64,000 bases of DNA from WHSW01 sp963759295 (GTDB taxonomy: Bacteria > Actinomycetota > Thermoleophilia > Solirubrobacterales > 70-9). The notes under the pieces are model-generated. The model was given only the letters and a program-made list of their open reading frames with translations, had not been told where the DNA came from and did no database searches. The position numbers and the translations under genes were made by a program. The stretch's first letter is position 1, and every line of letters starts with the position of its first letter. Location of the stretch: assembly GCA_963759295.1 (NCBI GenBank), contig CAVWYT010000011.1:372001-436000 (forward strand), read 5' to 3'. Below are positions 55,513 through 64,000 of the stretch, in pieces.

Positions 55513-56958
55513 ATGGCCACCGCAACCGCAACCAAGCTTCAGAACTTCATCAACGGCGAGTTCGTCGACCCGGCCGACGGGCGGACCGAGGACGTGGTCA
55601 ACCCATCGACCGGCGAGGTGATCGCCCAGGCCCCGGTATCCACAGCCGAGGACGTCGACCGCGCCGTCGGCGCGGCCCGCAGGGCGTTCGAGACCTGGGG
55701 CGTGACCACGCCACGGCAGCGCTCCGAGGCGCTGCTCGCGCTCGCCGACGCGATCATCGAGCACGGCGACGAGTTCGCCGACCTCGAGTCCGCCGACGCC
55801 GGCAAGCCGCGCCAGGCGTTCGTCGACGAGGAGCTCGAGATGTGCGCCGACAACCTGCGCTTCTTCGCCGGCGCCGCTCGCAACCTGGAGGGCAAGGCGG
55901 CCGGCGAGTACGTCGAGGGCCACACCTCATACGTTCGCCGCGAGCCGGTCGGGGTCTGCGGCCAGATCACGCCCTGGAACTACCCGCTGATGATGGCGAT
56001 CTGGAAGCTCGGCCCCGCGTTCGCCGCCGGTTGCACGTCGGTGCTGAAGCCGGCCGAGAACACCCCGCTGTCGACCTTCAAGCTGGCCGAGATCGCGGCC
56101 GAGATCCTGCCCCCCGGGGTCCTCAACGTGGTCGCCGGTCACGGCGATCCCGCAGGCTCGTCGCTGGTCACCCACCCGGACGTCGACTTCGTCTCGCTGA
56201 CCGGCTCCCCGGACACCGGCAAGTGGATCGCCAAGCACGCCGCGGACACCCTGAAGCGGGTCCACCTCGAGCTCGGCGGCAAGGCGCCGGTGATCATCTT
56301 CGACGACGCCGATATCCCGGCGACGGCGGAGTTCGTCGCCGCGACCGGGCTCTTCAACGCCGGTCAGGACTGCACCGCGGCGACCCGGATCCTCGCCTCC
56401 TCGAAGGTCTACGACGACGTCGTCTCCAGTCTCGCCTCCGAGGCGCAGGGCTACAAGATGGGCGACCTCAACGATCCCGAGACGACCCTCGGCCCGGTGA
56501 TCTCGTCCCGCCAGCGCGAGCGGATCGAGGGTTTCATCGAGCGCAAGCCCGGCCACGCGGAGGTGGTCACGGGCGGCAAGGAGCCCGAGCTGCCGGGGTT
56601 CTACTACGAGCCGACCGTGGTCGCGAACCTCGAGCAGGACGACGAGATGGTCCAGAACGAGATCTTCGGGCCGGTGATGACCGTGCAGCGCTTCGAGGAC
56701 GAGGCGAAGGCGATCGAGTGGGCGAACGGGACGCGCTACGGGCTCGCCGCCTCGGTCTGGACGCGCGACATCGGGCGGGCGATGAGGGTCGCGCATGCGA
56801 TCCGCTTCGGCGCCGTTTGGATCAACAACCACATCACGATGGCGTCGGAGATGCCTCACGGCGGCTACAAGCAGTCCGGCTACGGCAGGGACATGTCGAT
56901 GTATTCGGTGGAGGACTACACCGAGGTCAAGCACGTGATGGTGAACATCGAACCGTAG
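55513..56958 (+). CDS. Aldehyde dehydrogenase, gamma-aminobutyraldehyde dehydrogenase-like
   Basis: This 481-residue enzyme has TPWNYPLMMAIWKLGPAFAAG, FVSLTGSPDTGKWIAKHA, the catalytic Glu in HLELGGKAPVII, the catalytic Cys in NAGQDCTAATRIL, and NEIFGPVMTVQRF. The sequence resembles bacterial PatD/PuuC-type enzymes that convert 4-aminobutanal to GABA. It is the last gene of the aminotransferase-pucR-ald operon. AAGAAAC rather than a strong Shine-Dalgarno precedes the ATG. Confidence 0.92.
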   Translation: MATATATKLQNFINGEFVDPADGRTEDVVNPSTGEVIAQAPVSTAEDVDRAVGAARRAFETWGVTTPRQRSEALLALADAIIEHGDEFADLESADAGKPRQAFVDEELEMCADNLRFFAGAARNLEGKAAGEYVEGHTSYVRREPVGVCGQITPWNYPLMMAIWKLGPAFAAGCTSVLKPAENTPLSTFKLAEIAAEILPPGVLNVVAGHGDPAGSSLVTHPDVDFVSLTGSPDTGKWIAKHAADTLKRVHLELGGKAPVIIFDDADIPATAEFVAATGLFNAGQDCTAATRILASSKVYDDVVSSLASEAQGYKMGDLNDPETTLGPVISSRQRERIEGFIERKPGHAEVVTGGKEPELPGFYYEPTVVANLEQDDEMVQNEIFGPVMTVQRFEDEAKAIEWANGTRYGLAASVWTRDIGRAMRVAHAIRFGAVWINNHITMASEMPHGGYKQSGYGRDMSMYSVEDYTEVKHVMVNIEP

Positions 56959-56968
56959 GCGAGTCGGG

Positions 56969-57772
56969 CTAGACCTCCGCCCCGATCAGCAGGCCGAGTT
57001 GGCGAGATTGGGCGACGAGGGTGCCGTCGGGTGCCCAGAGCTCGCCGTCCTCGTCGAAGAACCCGTCGCGGACGACCTGGTTGCGGAAGCGGCCGAGGAG
57101 GACGGAGTCCGGCAGGGGCAGCGCCGCGCGGAAGTGGATCGTGAGGTCGATGGTCGGCGCGGGGGCCAGCGCGGACAGGCGCGGCCACGGGGCCGGGTAC
57201 CAGGCGTCGGCGAGGACGGCGATCGCGAGGGCGTCGAGCGGCCGACGCTCGAGCAGCCCGAGCCAGCCTCCGACCTCGCCACGATCGGAGCCGGTGAATG
57301 GAGCGTCGCCGAAGCGGCGTTGCATCGTCAGCCGGGAGGTGAACGCGGGCGGGTTCGCGCGCGGGAAGTCGCCGGCGAGCGGCTCCCGGGGCTGCGCCGG
57401 CTCGACCTCCGGCATCGGCCCGGCCTGCAGCTCGGGCCCGGGCCACGGCGCCGACCATGCCCCGACCGCGATCCCGATCAGCTTCCCGGACTGCTCGAGG
57501 CGTCCGCCGACCGAGGTCAGCGATCGCCCCCGGCGCTCGACGCCCGCGCGCACCGTGACCGGGCCGTCCTCGGGCGCGCGGAGGAAATGCATCGTCACCG
57601 AGCGCGCGGTCCGCGCGGGGTCGGCGACCGTCAGCTCGAGGCCGCGGAGCATGATCGCCATCACGTAGCCGCCGAGCGGGCCGCGCGGTGTCTCCCATCC
57701 GGGAGCGATCTCGCCGCTCCAGACCCCCTCCCCGGCGGGCTCGAGCGCGGTTTCCTCGTCGAAGCTGGGCAT
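56969..57772 (-). CDS. Acyl-CoA thioesterase-like protein (double hot-dog/TesB type)
   Basis: The 267-residue protein is built of two hot-dog halves. The first has GVWSGEIAPGWETPRGPLGGYVMAI and TMHFLRAPEDGPVTVRA. The second includes PAPTIDLTIHFRAALPLPDS and DGELWAPDGTLVAQSRQLGL, where the conserved Gln near the end matches TesB-like enzymes. It probably hydrolyses an acyl-CoA. It lies 52 bp downstream of the phytoene-dehydrogenase-like gene on the same strand. Confidence 0.8.
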   Translation of the reverse strand: MPSFDEETALEPAGEGVWSGEIAPGWETPRGPLGGYVMAIMLRGLELTVADPARTARSVTMHFLRAPEDGPVTVRAGVERRGRSLTSVGGRLEQSGKLIGIAVGAWSAPWPGPELQAGPMPEVEPAQPREPLAGDFPRANPPAFTSRLTMQRRFGDAPFTGSDRGEVGGWLGLLERRPLDALAIAVLADAWYPAPWPRLSALAPAPTIDLTIHFRAALPLPDSVLLGRFRNQVVRDGFFDEDGELWAPDGTLVAQSRQLGLLIGAEV

Positions 57773-57824
57773 GGCCGGGGACGATATCCGCGGCGTCCGG
57801 GGACGAGTGTGATCCGGGTGCGGC

Positions 57825-59516
57825 CTAGCGCGCGTCGGCCAGGCGTCGCCACGGACGCCGGGCGCGGCGCCGGTCCTTGAGGATCCGTTGCGCGGCGTTG
57901 TGCCCCGAGCACCCCGTGACGCCGCCGCCCGGATGGGTGCCCGCGCCGCACAGATAGAGGCCGCGGACGGGGGTCGCGTACTGGGCCATCTCGGGATGCG
58001 GCCGCATGAACGCCATCTGGTCGAGGCCCTGCTCGCCCTGGAAGATCGAGCCGCCCTGGAGGCCGAAGATCCGCTCGAGGTCGGGCGGGGCGAGCACCTC
58101 CCGCTCGATCACGGCGCCGGGCAGGTTGGGGGCGAAGCGGCCGAGCTGATCGACGCACGCGTCGCCGTAGCGCTCGCGGGCCCCCTCGGGCCATGCCTCC
58201 TCGTCGGGCGGCCCGTACTGGGTGAACATCGTCATCACCCACCGCCCGTCGTCAGTGAGCGTCGTGTCGACGGCGGACGGCAGCTCGGCCTCGACGTAGG
58301 GATGCTCCGCGGGCCTGCCCAGCGTCGCGTCCTGCCACGCCCGCTCCAGGTAGTCGATCGACGGGCAGACGTTGACGCCGGCCGTCATCATCAGCCGCTG
58401 CTCGTCCTCGCTCACGCCCTCGTAGCGGGGGGGCTCGGAGAGCAGCAGGTTGACCTTCACCGACCCGCCGCGGGTCCGATAGCGCCGCATCTCCTCGCCG
58501 ACCTCGGCCGGGAAATGCTGCGCGCCCGCGAGCTCGAGCACGGTGGTCTTCGGGTGCGCCCCGGAAGCGACGATCGGCGCCCGCAGCTCGGTGCCGTCCG
58601 CGAGCGTGACGCCGACGGCCGACCCGTCACGGACTTCGATCGACGAGACCTCGGCGTCGGTGCGGATCTCCGCGCCGGCGCTCGCCGCCGAGCCCGCGAT
58701 CGCCTCACTGATCGCTCCCATGCCGCCGACGACCTGGCCCCACGCGCCCTCGATCCCGGCGCACTGGCCGAGCGCGTGATGCAGCAGGTTGTAGGCGGTG
58801 CCGGGCGTCCGCGGTCCGGCCCAGACGCCGACCACGCCGCTCGAGGCGGTCGAGCCCTTGAGGCCGTCGAGCTCGAAGTAGTCGTCGAGCAGGTCTCCGA
58901 CCGACATCGTGAACACGCGCACGAGCTCGTGGATCTCGCGCTTGCCGAAGCCCGCCATCCGCGCCGCTTCGCGCACCAGCGCCCCCAGATCCGCGGGATG
59001 CTTCGACCCGAGCGCGGGCGGCTCGCGGAGCATCATCGGCTTGACGAATTGCGCCGCGCGCGAGAACAGCTCCTCGAAGCGCGGATACGCCTCGGCGTCG
59101 GTGCGCGAGTAGCGCGCGATCGACTCGGCGGTGCGCTCGACCTCGTTGAAGAAGAAGATCGGGCCGCGCTCGGTGAGCGACACGTAGGCCGGGTCGAGCG
59201 GGATCGCGCGGTAGCCGAACCGCTCCAGCTCCAGGTCGGCGACGACCTTGGGCTGGAGCATCGAGACGACGTAGGAGGCGCGCGAGACGCGCGCGCCGGG
59301 CCAGAGCTCCTCGGTGACGCAGGCGCCGCCGAGGATCGGCCGGCGCTCCAGGCAGACGACGCGAAGGCCCGCGCGGGCGAGGTACGCGGTCGCGGTGAGC
59401 CCGTTGTGGCCCCCGCCGACGACGATCGCGTCGTAGTCGCCGCCGCCGGCCCGCGGCGCGGACGGCTTCGCTTCCGGTGGCGATGGGGCTGTTGCGGTCG
59501 GCTCGATCGCCGGCAA
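57825..59516 (-). CDS. Phytoene dehydrogenase-like FAD oxidoreductase
   Basis: This 563-residue protein has a Pro/Ala-rich N terminus, then the dinucleotide motif YDAIVVGGGHNGLTATAYL and LERRPILGGACVTEELWPG. It ends with GLYLCGAGTHPGGGVTGCSG, the C-terminal FAD-binding motif. It is a paralogue of the gene at 13,585. It may desaturate or isomerise a polyene or other hydrophobic substrate. A TTGAC-N6-GTCAA palindrome lies 17 bp upstream of the start. Confidence 0.88.
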   Translation of the reverse strand: MPAIEPTATAPSPPEAKPSAPRAGGGDYDAIVVGGGHNGLTATAYLARAGLRVVCLERRPILGGACVTEELWPGARVSRASYVVSMLQPKVVADLELERFGYRAIPLDPAYVSLTERGPIFFFNEVERTAESIARYSRTDAEAYPRFEELFSRAAQFVKPMMLREPPALGSKHPADLGALVREAARMAGFGKREIHELVRVFTMSVGDLLDDYFELDGLKGSTASSGVVGVWAGPRTPGTAYNLLHHALGQCAGIEGAWGQVVGGMGAISEAIAGSAASAGAEIRTDAEVSSIEVRDGSAVGVTLADGTELRAPIVASGAHPKTTVLELAGAQHFPAEVGEEMRRYRTRGGSVKVNLLLSEPPRYEGVSEDEQRLMMTAGVNVCPSIDYLERAWQDATLGRPAEHPYVEAELPSAVDTTLTDDGRWVMTMFTQYGPPDEEAWPEGARERYGDACVDQLGRFAPNLPGAVIEREVLAPPDLERIFGLQGGSIFQGEQGLDQMAFMRPHPEMAQYATPVRGLYLCGAGTHPGGGVTGCSGHNAAQRILKDRRRARRPWRRLADAR

Positions 59517-59533
59517 TCTAACAGGTTGTCCGG

Positions 59534-59549
59534 TTGACTACAAGGTCAA
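59534..59549. promoter_or_regulatory. Palindromic operator TTGACTACAAGGTCAA (copy 1)
   Basis: Inverted repeat TTGAC-N6-GTCAA, identical over 16 bp to the copy at 62893. The flanks are also conserved (23 of 26 bases from 59532 match). It sits 17 bp upstream of the phytoene-dehydrogenase-like start. Confidence 0.75.
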
Positions 59550-59565
59550 TGGCCCTGGGTGCGGA

Positions 59566-61621
59566 TCAACGCCGGGCGACGGCGTCGAGCGCCACCGCCC
59601 GGTCGGCGGTGACCGCGACCGGGTTGAGCTCGAGCAGCGAAAGCCGCTCTCGCAGCAGGAGCTCCCCGACCGCCGCCGCGAGCTCCGCCGCGGCCCCGAT
59701 CGCGAGCGGCGGGCCGCCTCGGCCGCCGGCGAGCAGCGGCGCGCCGCGCAGTGAGCGCAGCGCCTGCTCCGCGCGTGCGGGTGAGGCCGGCAGGGGGATC
59801 ACCGCGACCTCCGCGAGCGCCTCCGCCCAGATCCCTCCCAGACCGATGACGAGCGCCGGCACGACCGCGTCCGCGCGTGCCGAGACGAGGATCTCCGCGC
59901 CGGCCGGGACCATCTCCTCGACCAGGAGGCTGGCGTCTTCGCCGACCGCGGTCGCGCGAAGCCGGGCATACGCCTGCCGCAGCGCCTCCTCGTCGCCCAG
60001 ACCGAGGGCCAGCGCTCCCGACTCGCTCTTGTGCAGCAGCCCTGGCGCCGAGAGCTTCAGCGCCACCGGCCACCCGATCTCGCGCGCGACGGCGAGACAG
60101 CTCGCCTCGTCGTCCGCGGTCCCGGCAGCGGGCACCGGGATTCCCGAGGCGCGCAGGAGCGCCTTCGCCCCCGTCTCTGCGAGCCACTCGCCCTCCGTTG
60201 CACCTCCGCGAAGTCCGGCTGTCGCGGCGGCGATCTCGCGCAGCCGGTCCGGATCGCGCGGCGGCGGTGCGGAGCGCACGCGCACAGGCGAGCGCGGTGC
60301 GAAGGCCCGCGATCGCCGGCAGGCCCGCGGCCGAGAACTCGAGCGCGGCCTCGTGGTCGAGCAGATCGGGGAGGGTCGAGGCGACGAGCGCGGCCGCCCG
60401 GGTCTCCACGGCCCCGGCGGCGAGCCCCTGCCTGACCGCGTCCCAGGAGCGGTCGGCGTCCTCCGGCTGGTCGTAGAGCAGCAGCAGCTGGTCGATCGCC
60501 TCGTCGTCGCCGACGGTGCGCACGATCTCCCGCAGCAGCGGCGCGTCGCCCCAGATCAACGCCGTGTAGTCGAGCGGGTTGGCGATCGTCGCCGCATCGG
60601 GGAGCAGCTCCGCGAGCCTCTCTCGGGTCGAGCTGCCGAGCGCCGGGAGCTCGACGTCTCCGGCGGCGGCGAGGTCGCCCGCGACGCCCGAATCGCCTCC
60701 CGAGCAGGTGAGCACCGCGAGCCCGCCGGCGCCGGAGGGCCGCGCCCGGCGTTCGGCGAGCGCCTTGGCCAGCTCGAGCAGCTCGTGGAAGTCCTCGGCC
60801 CAGGCGCCGCCGGCTTCCTCGACCAGCGCCCTGAACACGCGCTGGTCCCCTGCGAGCGCTCCCGTGTGCGCTGAGGCGGCTCGCGACCCCGCGTCCGAGG
60901 AGCCGACCTTGAGCGCGGCCACACCGATTTCGCGCTCCGCACAGCGCCCCAGCGCCGCGGCCAGCTTGGCGCCGTCGCCGTCGGACTCGAGGAAGAGCGC
61001 GACCGAGCGGATCCCATCGCGCTCGGCGAGGGCTTCGAGCCAGTCGCTGGCGTCGCAGACCGCCTGGTTGCCCGTCGAGATCACCGTGTGCCAGCGGATC
61101 CCGCGGCGCGACCCGAGCGCGTTCACCCCGACGTTGCCGCTTTGCGTGATCATCGCCACCGCGCCGGGCTCGAGCGCCGGAAGGCCGTCACCCCAGATCG
61201 CCGCCCGCTCGGCCACCGCGACGATCCCGTTGCCGTTCGGCCCGCACAGCGGCAGTCCATGTTCGAGCGCGACCTCGCGCAGCCGCGCCTCGTGCTCGCG
61301 GCCCGACTCGACCTCCGCGAAGCCGGCCGAGAGGACGACGGCGCCGCCGCAGCCGCGCTCGGCGCCGGCCTCGACCGCGTCCGCCACCCCGGCCGCCGGG
61401 ATCGCGACCACGAGCGCGTCGACCGGGCCGGGAAGCGCTGCGACGTCGGGTACGCAGGGGCGGCCGAGGACCCGCTCGCGGTTCGGGTTCACGCCCCAGA
61501 CGTCTCCCGGGAACCCGGCGCGCTCAAGGTTCCGCAGAACGTTGCCGCCGTAGGAATCCTCGCGGTCGGTGGCCCCGACCACCGCGATCGACCGGGGCGC
61601 GAGCAGAGGGCTCAGGTCCAT
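59566..61621 (-). CDS. ADP-forming acyl-CoA synthetase (acetate-CoA ligase type), +1 shift near 60256
   Basis: The N-terminal CoA-binding domain starts MDLSPLLAPRSIAVVGATD. CoA-ligase domains follow with GPNGNGIVAV, ITQSGNVGVNALG and SAHTGALAGD. Near 60256 one base must be skipped (GCG-[C]-GAT) to continue into DPDRLREIAAATAG. The ATP-grasp domain reads LLRASGIPVPAAG and VALKLSAPGLLHKSE. The joined product is about 684 residues, normal for the fused alpha-beta form. It would activate or recover acyl-CoA products of the neighbouring catabolic genes. Confidence 0.83.
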
Positions 61622-61657
61622 GACTGGTGACGAGAGAAGAGCGGCGAGCGTCTAAAG

Positions 61658-62869
61658 CTAATGAAGCATGCGCTCCACGCCGCGGCGCTCCAACCCCCTG
61701 GTCACGATCAGCCGCTGGATCTCGCTCGTGCCCTCCCAGATCCGGTCGACACGCAGCTCCCGCAGCAGCCGCTCGGCGACGTTCGAGCGCAGGTACCCGC
61801 GCCCGCCGAAGGCCTGCACGCAGCGGTCGGCGCAGCGCCACGCGGCCTCGCTCATGAACAGCTTCGCCATCGACGCCTTGTGGTGAACGATCTTCGGATC
61901 GGCGCCCGCGTCGGCGAGCTCCGCGACCGCAAAGGTCAGCGCCCGGCCGGCGGCGGCGTCGGCCGCGGAGTCCGCGAGCGGGAACGACACCCCCTGATGG
62001 TCGTAGATCCGGCCGCCGCCCTGCTCGCGGGCGGTCGCCCAGGCGACCGTCTCGTCGAGGAGGCGCCACATCGCACCGCTGCAGCGGGCGGCGATCGCCA
62101 GCCGCTCCTCGGTGAACCAGGTGCGCTGGAGCTCGTCGCCGCCCCCGACGCCGCCGATCACGTCGGTCTCTGCGACCTCGACCTCGTTGAAGCGGATCGT
62201 CGGGTGGCCGTCGGGATAGCTGTGCGTGAACGCAGGGTCGTCGATGATCTCGATCCCGTCGAGGTCGGCGTCGACGACGAACAGCGTCGGCAACCGTGCG
62301 CCGTCGTCGATCAGGTTCGCCATCACCACGTAGACGGCGGCGTGATCGCCGCCGGTGACGAACCACTTCTCCGCGCTGATCCGAAACCCCCCGTCGCTGC
62401 GCTCGGCGGTGGCGGCGATCCGCGAGGGATCCGAGCCGGCGTCGCGCTCGGTCACCGCGTAGGCGTCCTTCAGCTCGCCGCGAAGAGCCGGGCGCAGGTA
62501 GCGGTCGATGTGCTCTTCGGAGGCGTGCGCCCACACGTTGTAGGCCTGCGGCACGTGCCAGTGGATCGCGTTGGTGGTGCGGCCGTACTGCTCCTCGACC
62601 AGCGCCCACTCGACCTGGCTCCAGCCCTGGCCGCCGTGCTCGACGGCGTGGAGCCCGCCCGCCAGCCCGGCCGCGGTCGCCTCCCGCTTCACGGTCGCGA
62701 TCGTCTCCGGGTCGAGCCTTCCGTGGCGGCGCTCGGCCTCCTGCTCGAGCGGCATCAGCACCTGCTCGGCGAACCGCCGTGCCCGCTCCTGGATCTCGAG
62801 CGCCCGCGGGCTCGGCTCGAGTGCCGGGGAGGCCTCGAGGGCGGGCGAGGGAGCCGAGTTGACCTCCAT
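61658..62869 (-). CDS. Acyl-CoA dehydrogenase
   Basis: The 403-residue flavoprotein has AVTERDAGSDPSRIAATAE (the usual TEPxAGSD variant), EKWFVTGGDHAAVYVVM, ERLAIAARCSGAMWRLLDE and QAFGGRGYLRSNVAERLLRELR. It ends with DRIWEGTSEIQRLIVTRGLE. The position normally holding the catalytic Glu in this subfamily is in WEGTSEIQ. It introduces a 2,3-double bond into an acyl-CoA. It is the first gene of the minus-strand operon and is divergent from the Rieske oxygenase gene, with the shared operator between them. Confidence 0.9.
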   Translation of the reverse strand: MEVNSAPSPALEASPALEPSPRALEIQERARRFAEQVLMPLEQEAERRHGRLDPETIATVKREATAAGLAGGLHAVEHGGQGWSQVEWALVEEQYGRTTNAIHWHVPQAYNVWAHASEEHIDRYLRPALRGELKDAYAVTERDAGSDPSRIAATAERSDGGFRISAEKWFVTGGDHAAVYVVMANLIDDGARLPTLFVVDADLDGIEIIDDPAFTHSYPDGHPTIRFNEVEVAETDVIGGVGGGDELQRTWFTEERLAIAARCSGAMWRLLDETVAWATAREQGGGRIYDHQGVSFPLADSAADAAAGRALTFAVAELADAGADPKIVHHKASMAKLFMSEAAWRCADRCVQAFGGRGYLRSNVAERLLRELRVDRIWEGTSEIQRLIVTRGLERRGVERMLH

Positions 62870-62892
62870 CTGCCCGGCAGACTAACATGCGA

Positions 62893-62908
62893 TTGACTAC
62901 AAGGTCAA
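62893..62908. promoter_or_regulatory. Palindromic operator TTGACTACAAGGTCAA (copy 2)
   Basis: Identical to the element at 59534. It lies in the 80-bp divergent region between the acyl-CoA dehydrogenase (24 bp from its ATG) and the Rieske oxygenase gene (42 bp from its GTG), well placed to repress both. Confidence 0.78.
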
Positions 62909-62949
62909 CGGGCCTGACCAGGGCCCGGTCGAGGTCAGGAGGCCGAGCC

Positions 62950-64000
62950 GTGAGCAGGTACGGGAATTCGTCGATCGAGCTCGACCTCGACCCCCGCGAC
63001 GTCGCCCTCACCCAGCAACCCGTCGAGCGGGCGACGATGCTGCCGCCCGCGGCGTTCGTCGACCGCAACGTGTTCGAGTGGGAGCTCGAGGAGATCTTCC
63101 GCGGCTGGGTCTGTGCCGCACACGTCAGCGCCGTCGACGAGCCCGGCAGGTTCGTGGTGCGCGAGCTCGGCGCCGACAGCGTCGTCATCGTCGGCGGCGA
63201 GGACGGCCGGCCGCGAGCCTTCCTCAACGTCTGCCGGCATCGCGGCGCGCGGATCGTCGAGGAGCCCGCGGGGAGGGTGCGCAAGCGGCTGCGTTGCCCG
63301 TATCACGCCTGGTCCTACGACCTCTCCGGCGAGCTGCGCGCGGCGCCCCACATGGACGAGGTGGAGGACTTCGACTTCGGCTGCAGCGGCTTGCTCGGCG
63401 TGCGCCTCGAGGTCGTCGGCGGCCTCGTGCTGATCGATCTCTCCGGTCGCGCCCCCGACCCGCTCGAGCACGTCGGCGAGCTGCGCGCGCATCTCGAGCG
63501 CTACCGCGTGGCCGAGCTGCGGCGGGGCGGCGAGCGCGCCTACGAGGTCGCGGCGAACTGGAAGGGGATCGCCGAGAACTACAACGAGTGCCTGCACTGC
63601 CCCGGCGTGCACCCGGAGCTCAACGCCCTCAGCGACTACATGAGCGGCGAGGAGGTGCTCGGCGCCGGGGCCTGGTGCGGTGGCTCGATGATCCTCCGAG
63701 ACGACGCCGCGACCATGGCTCTTGAGCAGGGCTCTGTTCGAGGCGCCGGGGGGTCCGCGGGGTCCGCGCATCACTCCGACCGGCCGCCGATCGCCGGGCT
63801 GACCGACGAGGAGGCCCGGACCGTCCTCTACATCGCCCTCTTCCCCAACGGCCTCGTCTCGCTGCACCCGGACTACGTGATGCTCCACACCCTCTGGCCG
63901 CGGTCGGCCGGGGGGACGCATGTGACCTGCGAGTGGTTCTTCGAGCCGGCGACGATGGCGCGGGATGACTTCGACCCCTCCGACGCGGTCGGGTTCTGGG
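62950..64000 (+). CDS. Rieske non-heme iron oxygenase, alpha subunit (3' truncated by window)
   Basis: GTG 62950 is preceded by AGGAGG with 7-base spacing. The frame stays open to base 64000. The Rieske [2Fe-2S] cluster is CRHRGAR plus CPYHAWSY (CxH-X17-CxxH). The mononuclear iron site begins ENYNECLHCPGVHPEL (Asn/Glu bridge, two His). A Gly/Ser-rich stretch GAGGSAGSAHHSD interrupts the catalytic domain. Such enzymes hydroxylate or demethylate aromatic, quaternary ammonium or steroid-like compounds. The substrate is not identified. Confidence 0.92.
   Translation, partial: MSRYGNSSIELDLDPRDVALTQQPVERATMLPPAAFVDRNVFEWELEEIFRGWVCAAHVSAVDEPGRFVVRELGADSVVIVGGEDGRPRAFLNVCRHRGARIVEEPAGRVRKRLRCPYHAWSYDLSGELRAAPHMDEVEDFDFGCSGLLGVRLEVVGGLVLIDLSGRAPDPLEHVGELRAHLERYRVAELRRGGERAYEVAANWKGIAENYNECLHCPGVHPELNALSDYMSGEEVLGAGAWCGGSMILRDDAATMALEQGSVRGAGGSAGSAHHSDRPPIAGLTDEEARTVLYIALFPNGLVSLHPDYVMLHTLWPRSAGGTHVTCEWFFEPATMARDDFDPSDAVGFW

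Overview
The window is a dense, roughly 70% G+C bacterial chromosome segment. No gap between genes exceeds about 260 bases. Gene content points to a high-GC actinobacterium-like lineage: an Rpf-like transglycosylase, a CRP/GlxR-type operator, a LigD-type phosphoesterase-ligase, Pho boxes built of 11-bp direct repeats, PucR and LtrA. The style suggests Thermoleophilia (Solirubrobacterales or Gaiellales), but that placement is inference.

Layout. 0-9.4 kb: the end of ftsX, an S41 protease, an RNase R-like nuclease and smpB in one overlapping operon, then a coiled-coil/HhH protein, a flavoprotein disulfide reductase, a LigD-type ligase, an M50 protease and, on the minus strand, the tmRNA gene that partners SmpB. 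9.4-25.4 kb: mixed housekeeping and accessory genes, including an M20 peptidase, a polar amino-acid ABC transporter, a phytoene-desaturase-like enzyme, an MFS transporter, a cupin, a metallophosphatase, LtrA, a lipoate ligase-like protein, an Rpf-like protein with a perfect CRP-type operator, two enoyl-CoA hydratases, an HD protein and UppP. 25.5-40.3 kb: a phosphate/polyphosphate island with a PhoB-like regulator, pstSCAB-phoU, a second two-component system with a PepSY protein and a lipoprotein, ppx, two CHAD proteins, an M1 aminopeptidase and ppk1. 40.3-56.96 kb: a polyamine uptake and degradation island (potADBC, class III aminotransferase, two aldehyde dehydrogenases, alanine dehydrogenase, PucR regulator, FAD amine oxidase), interleaved with dinB and small proteins. 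56.97-64 kb: an apparent catabolic regulon (thioesterase, phytoene-dehydrogenase-like enzyme, ADP-forming acyl-CoA synthetase, acyl-CoA dehydrogenase, Rieske oxygenase) carrying two identical 16-bp palindromic operators.

The most unusual property is a set of about 31 places where a conserved protein continues only if one extra base is skipped. Every resolvable site is +1 and none needs a missing base. Twenty-five lie between 25,738 and 30,431, inside the PhoB-like regulator, pstS, pstC, pstA, pstB and the start of phoU. Six more are scattered elsewhere. Residual sequencing insertions are the simplest explanation. The one-directional pattern and its restriction to the phosphate operon make it the first thing to check.

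Other points for follow-up are the shared TTGAC-N6-GTCAA operators, two families of 11-bp-spaced direct repeats that outline two regulons, a strongly structured non-coding segment at 17.94-18.03 kb, a tandem duplication that copies the ribosome-binding site and start codon of potA, and two small cysteine-containing proteins.
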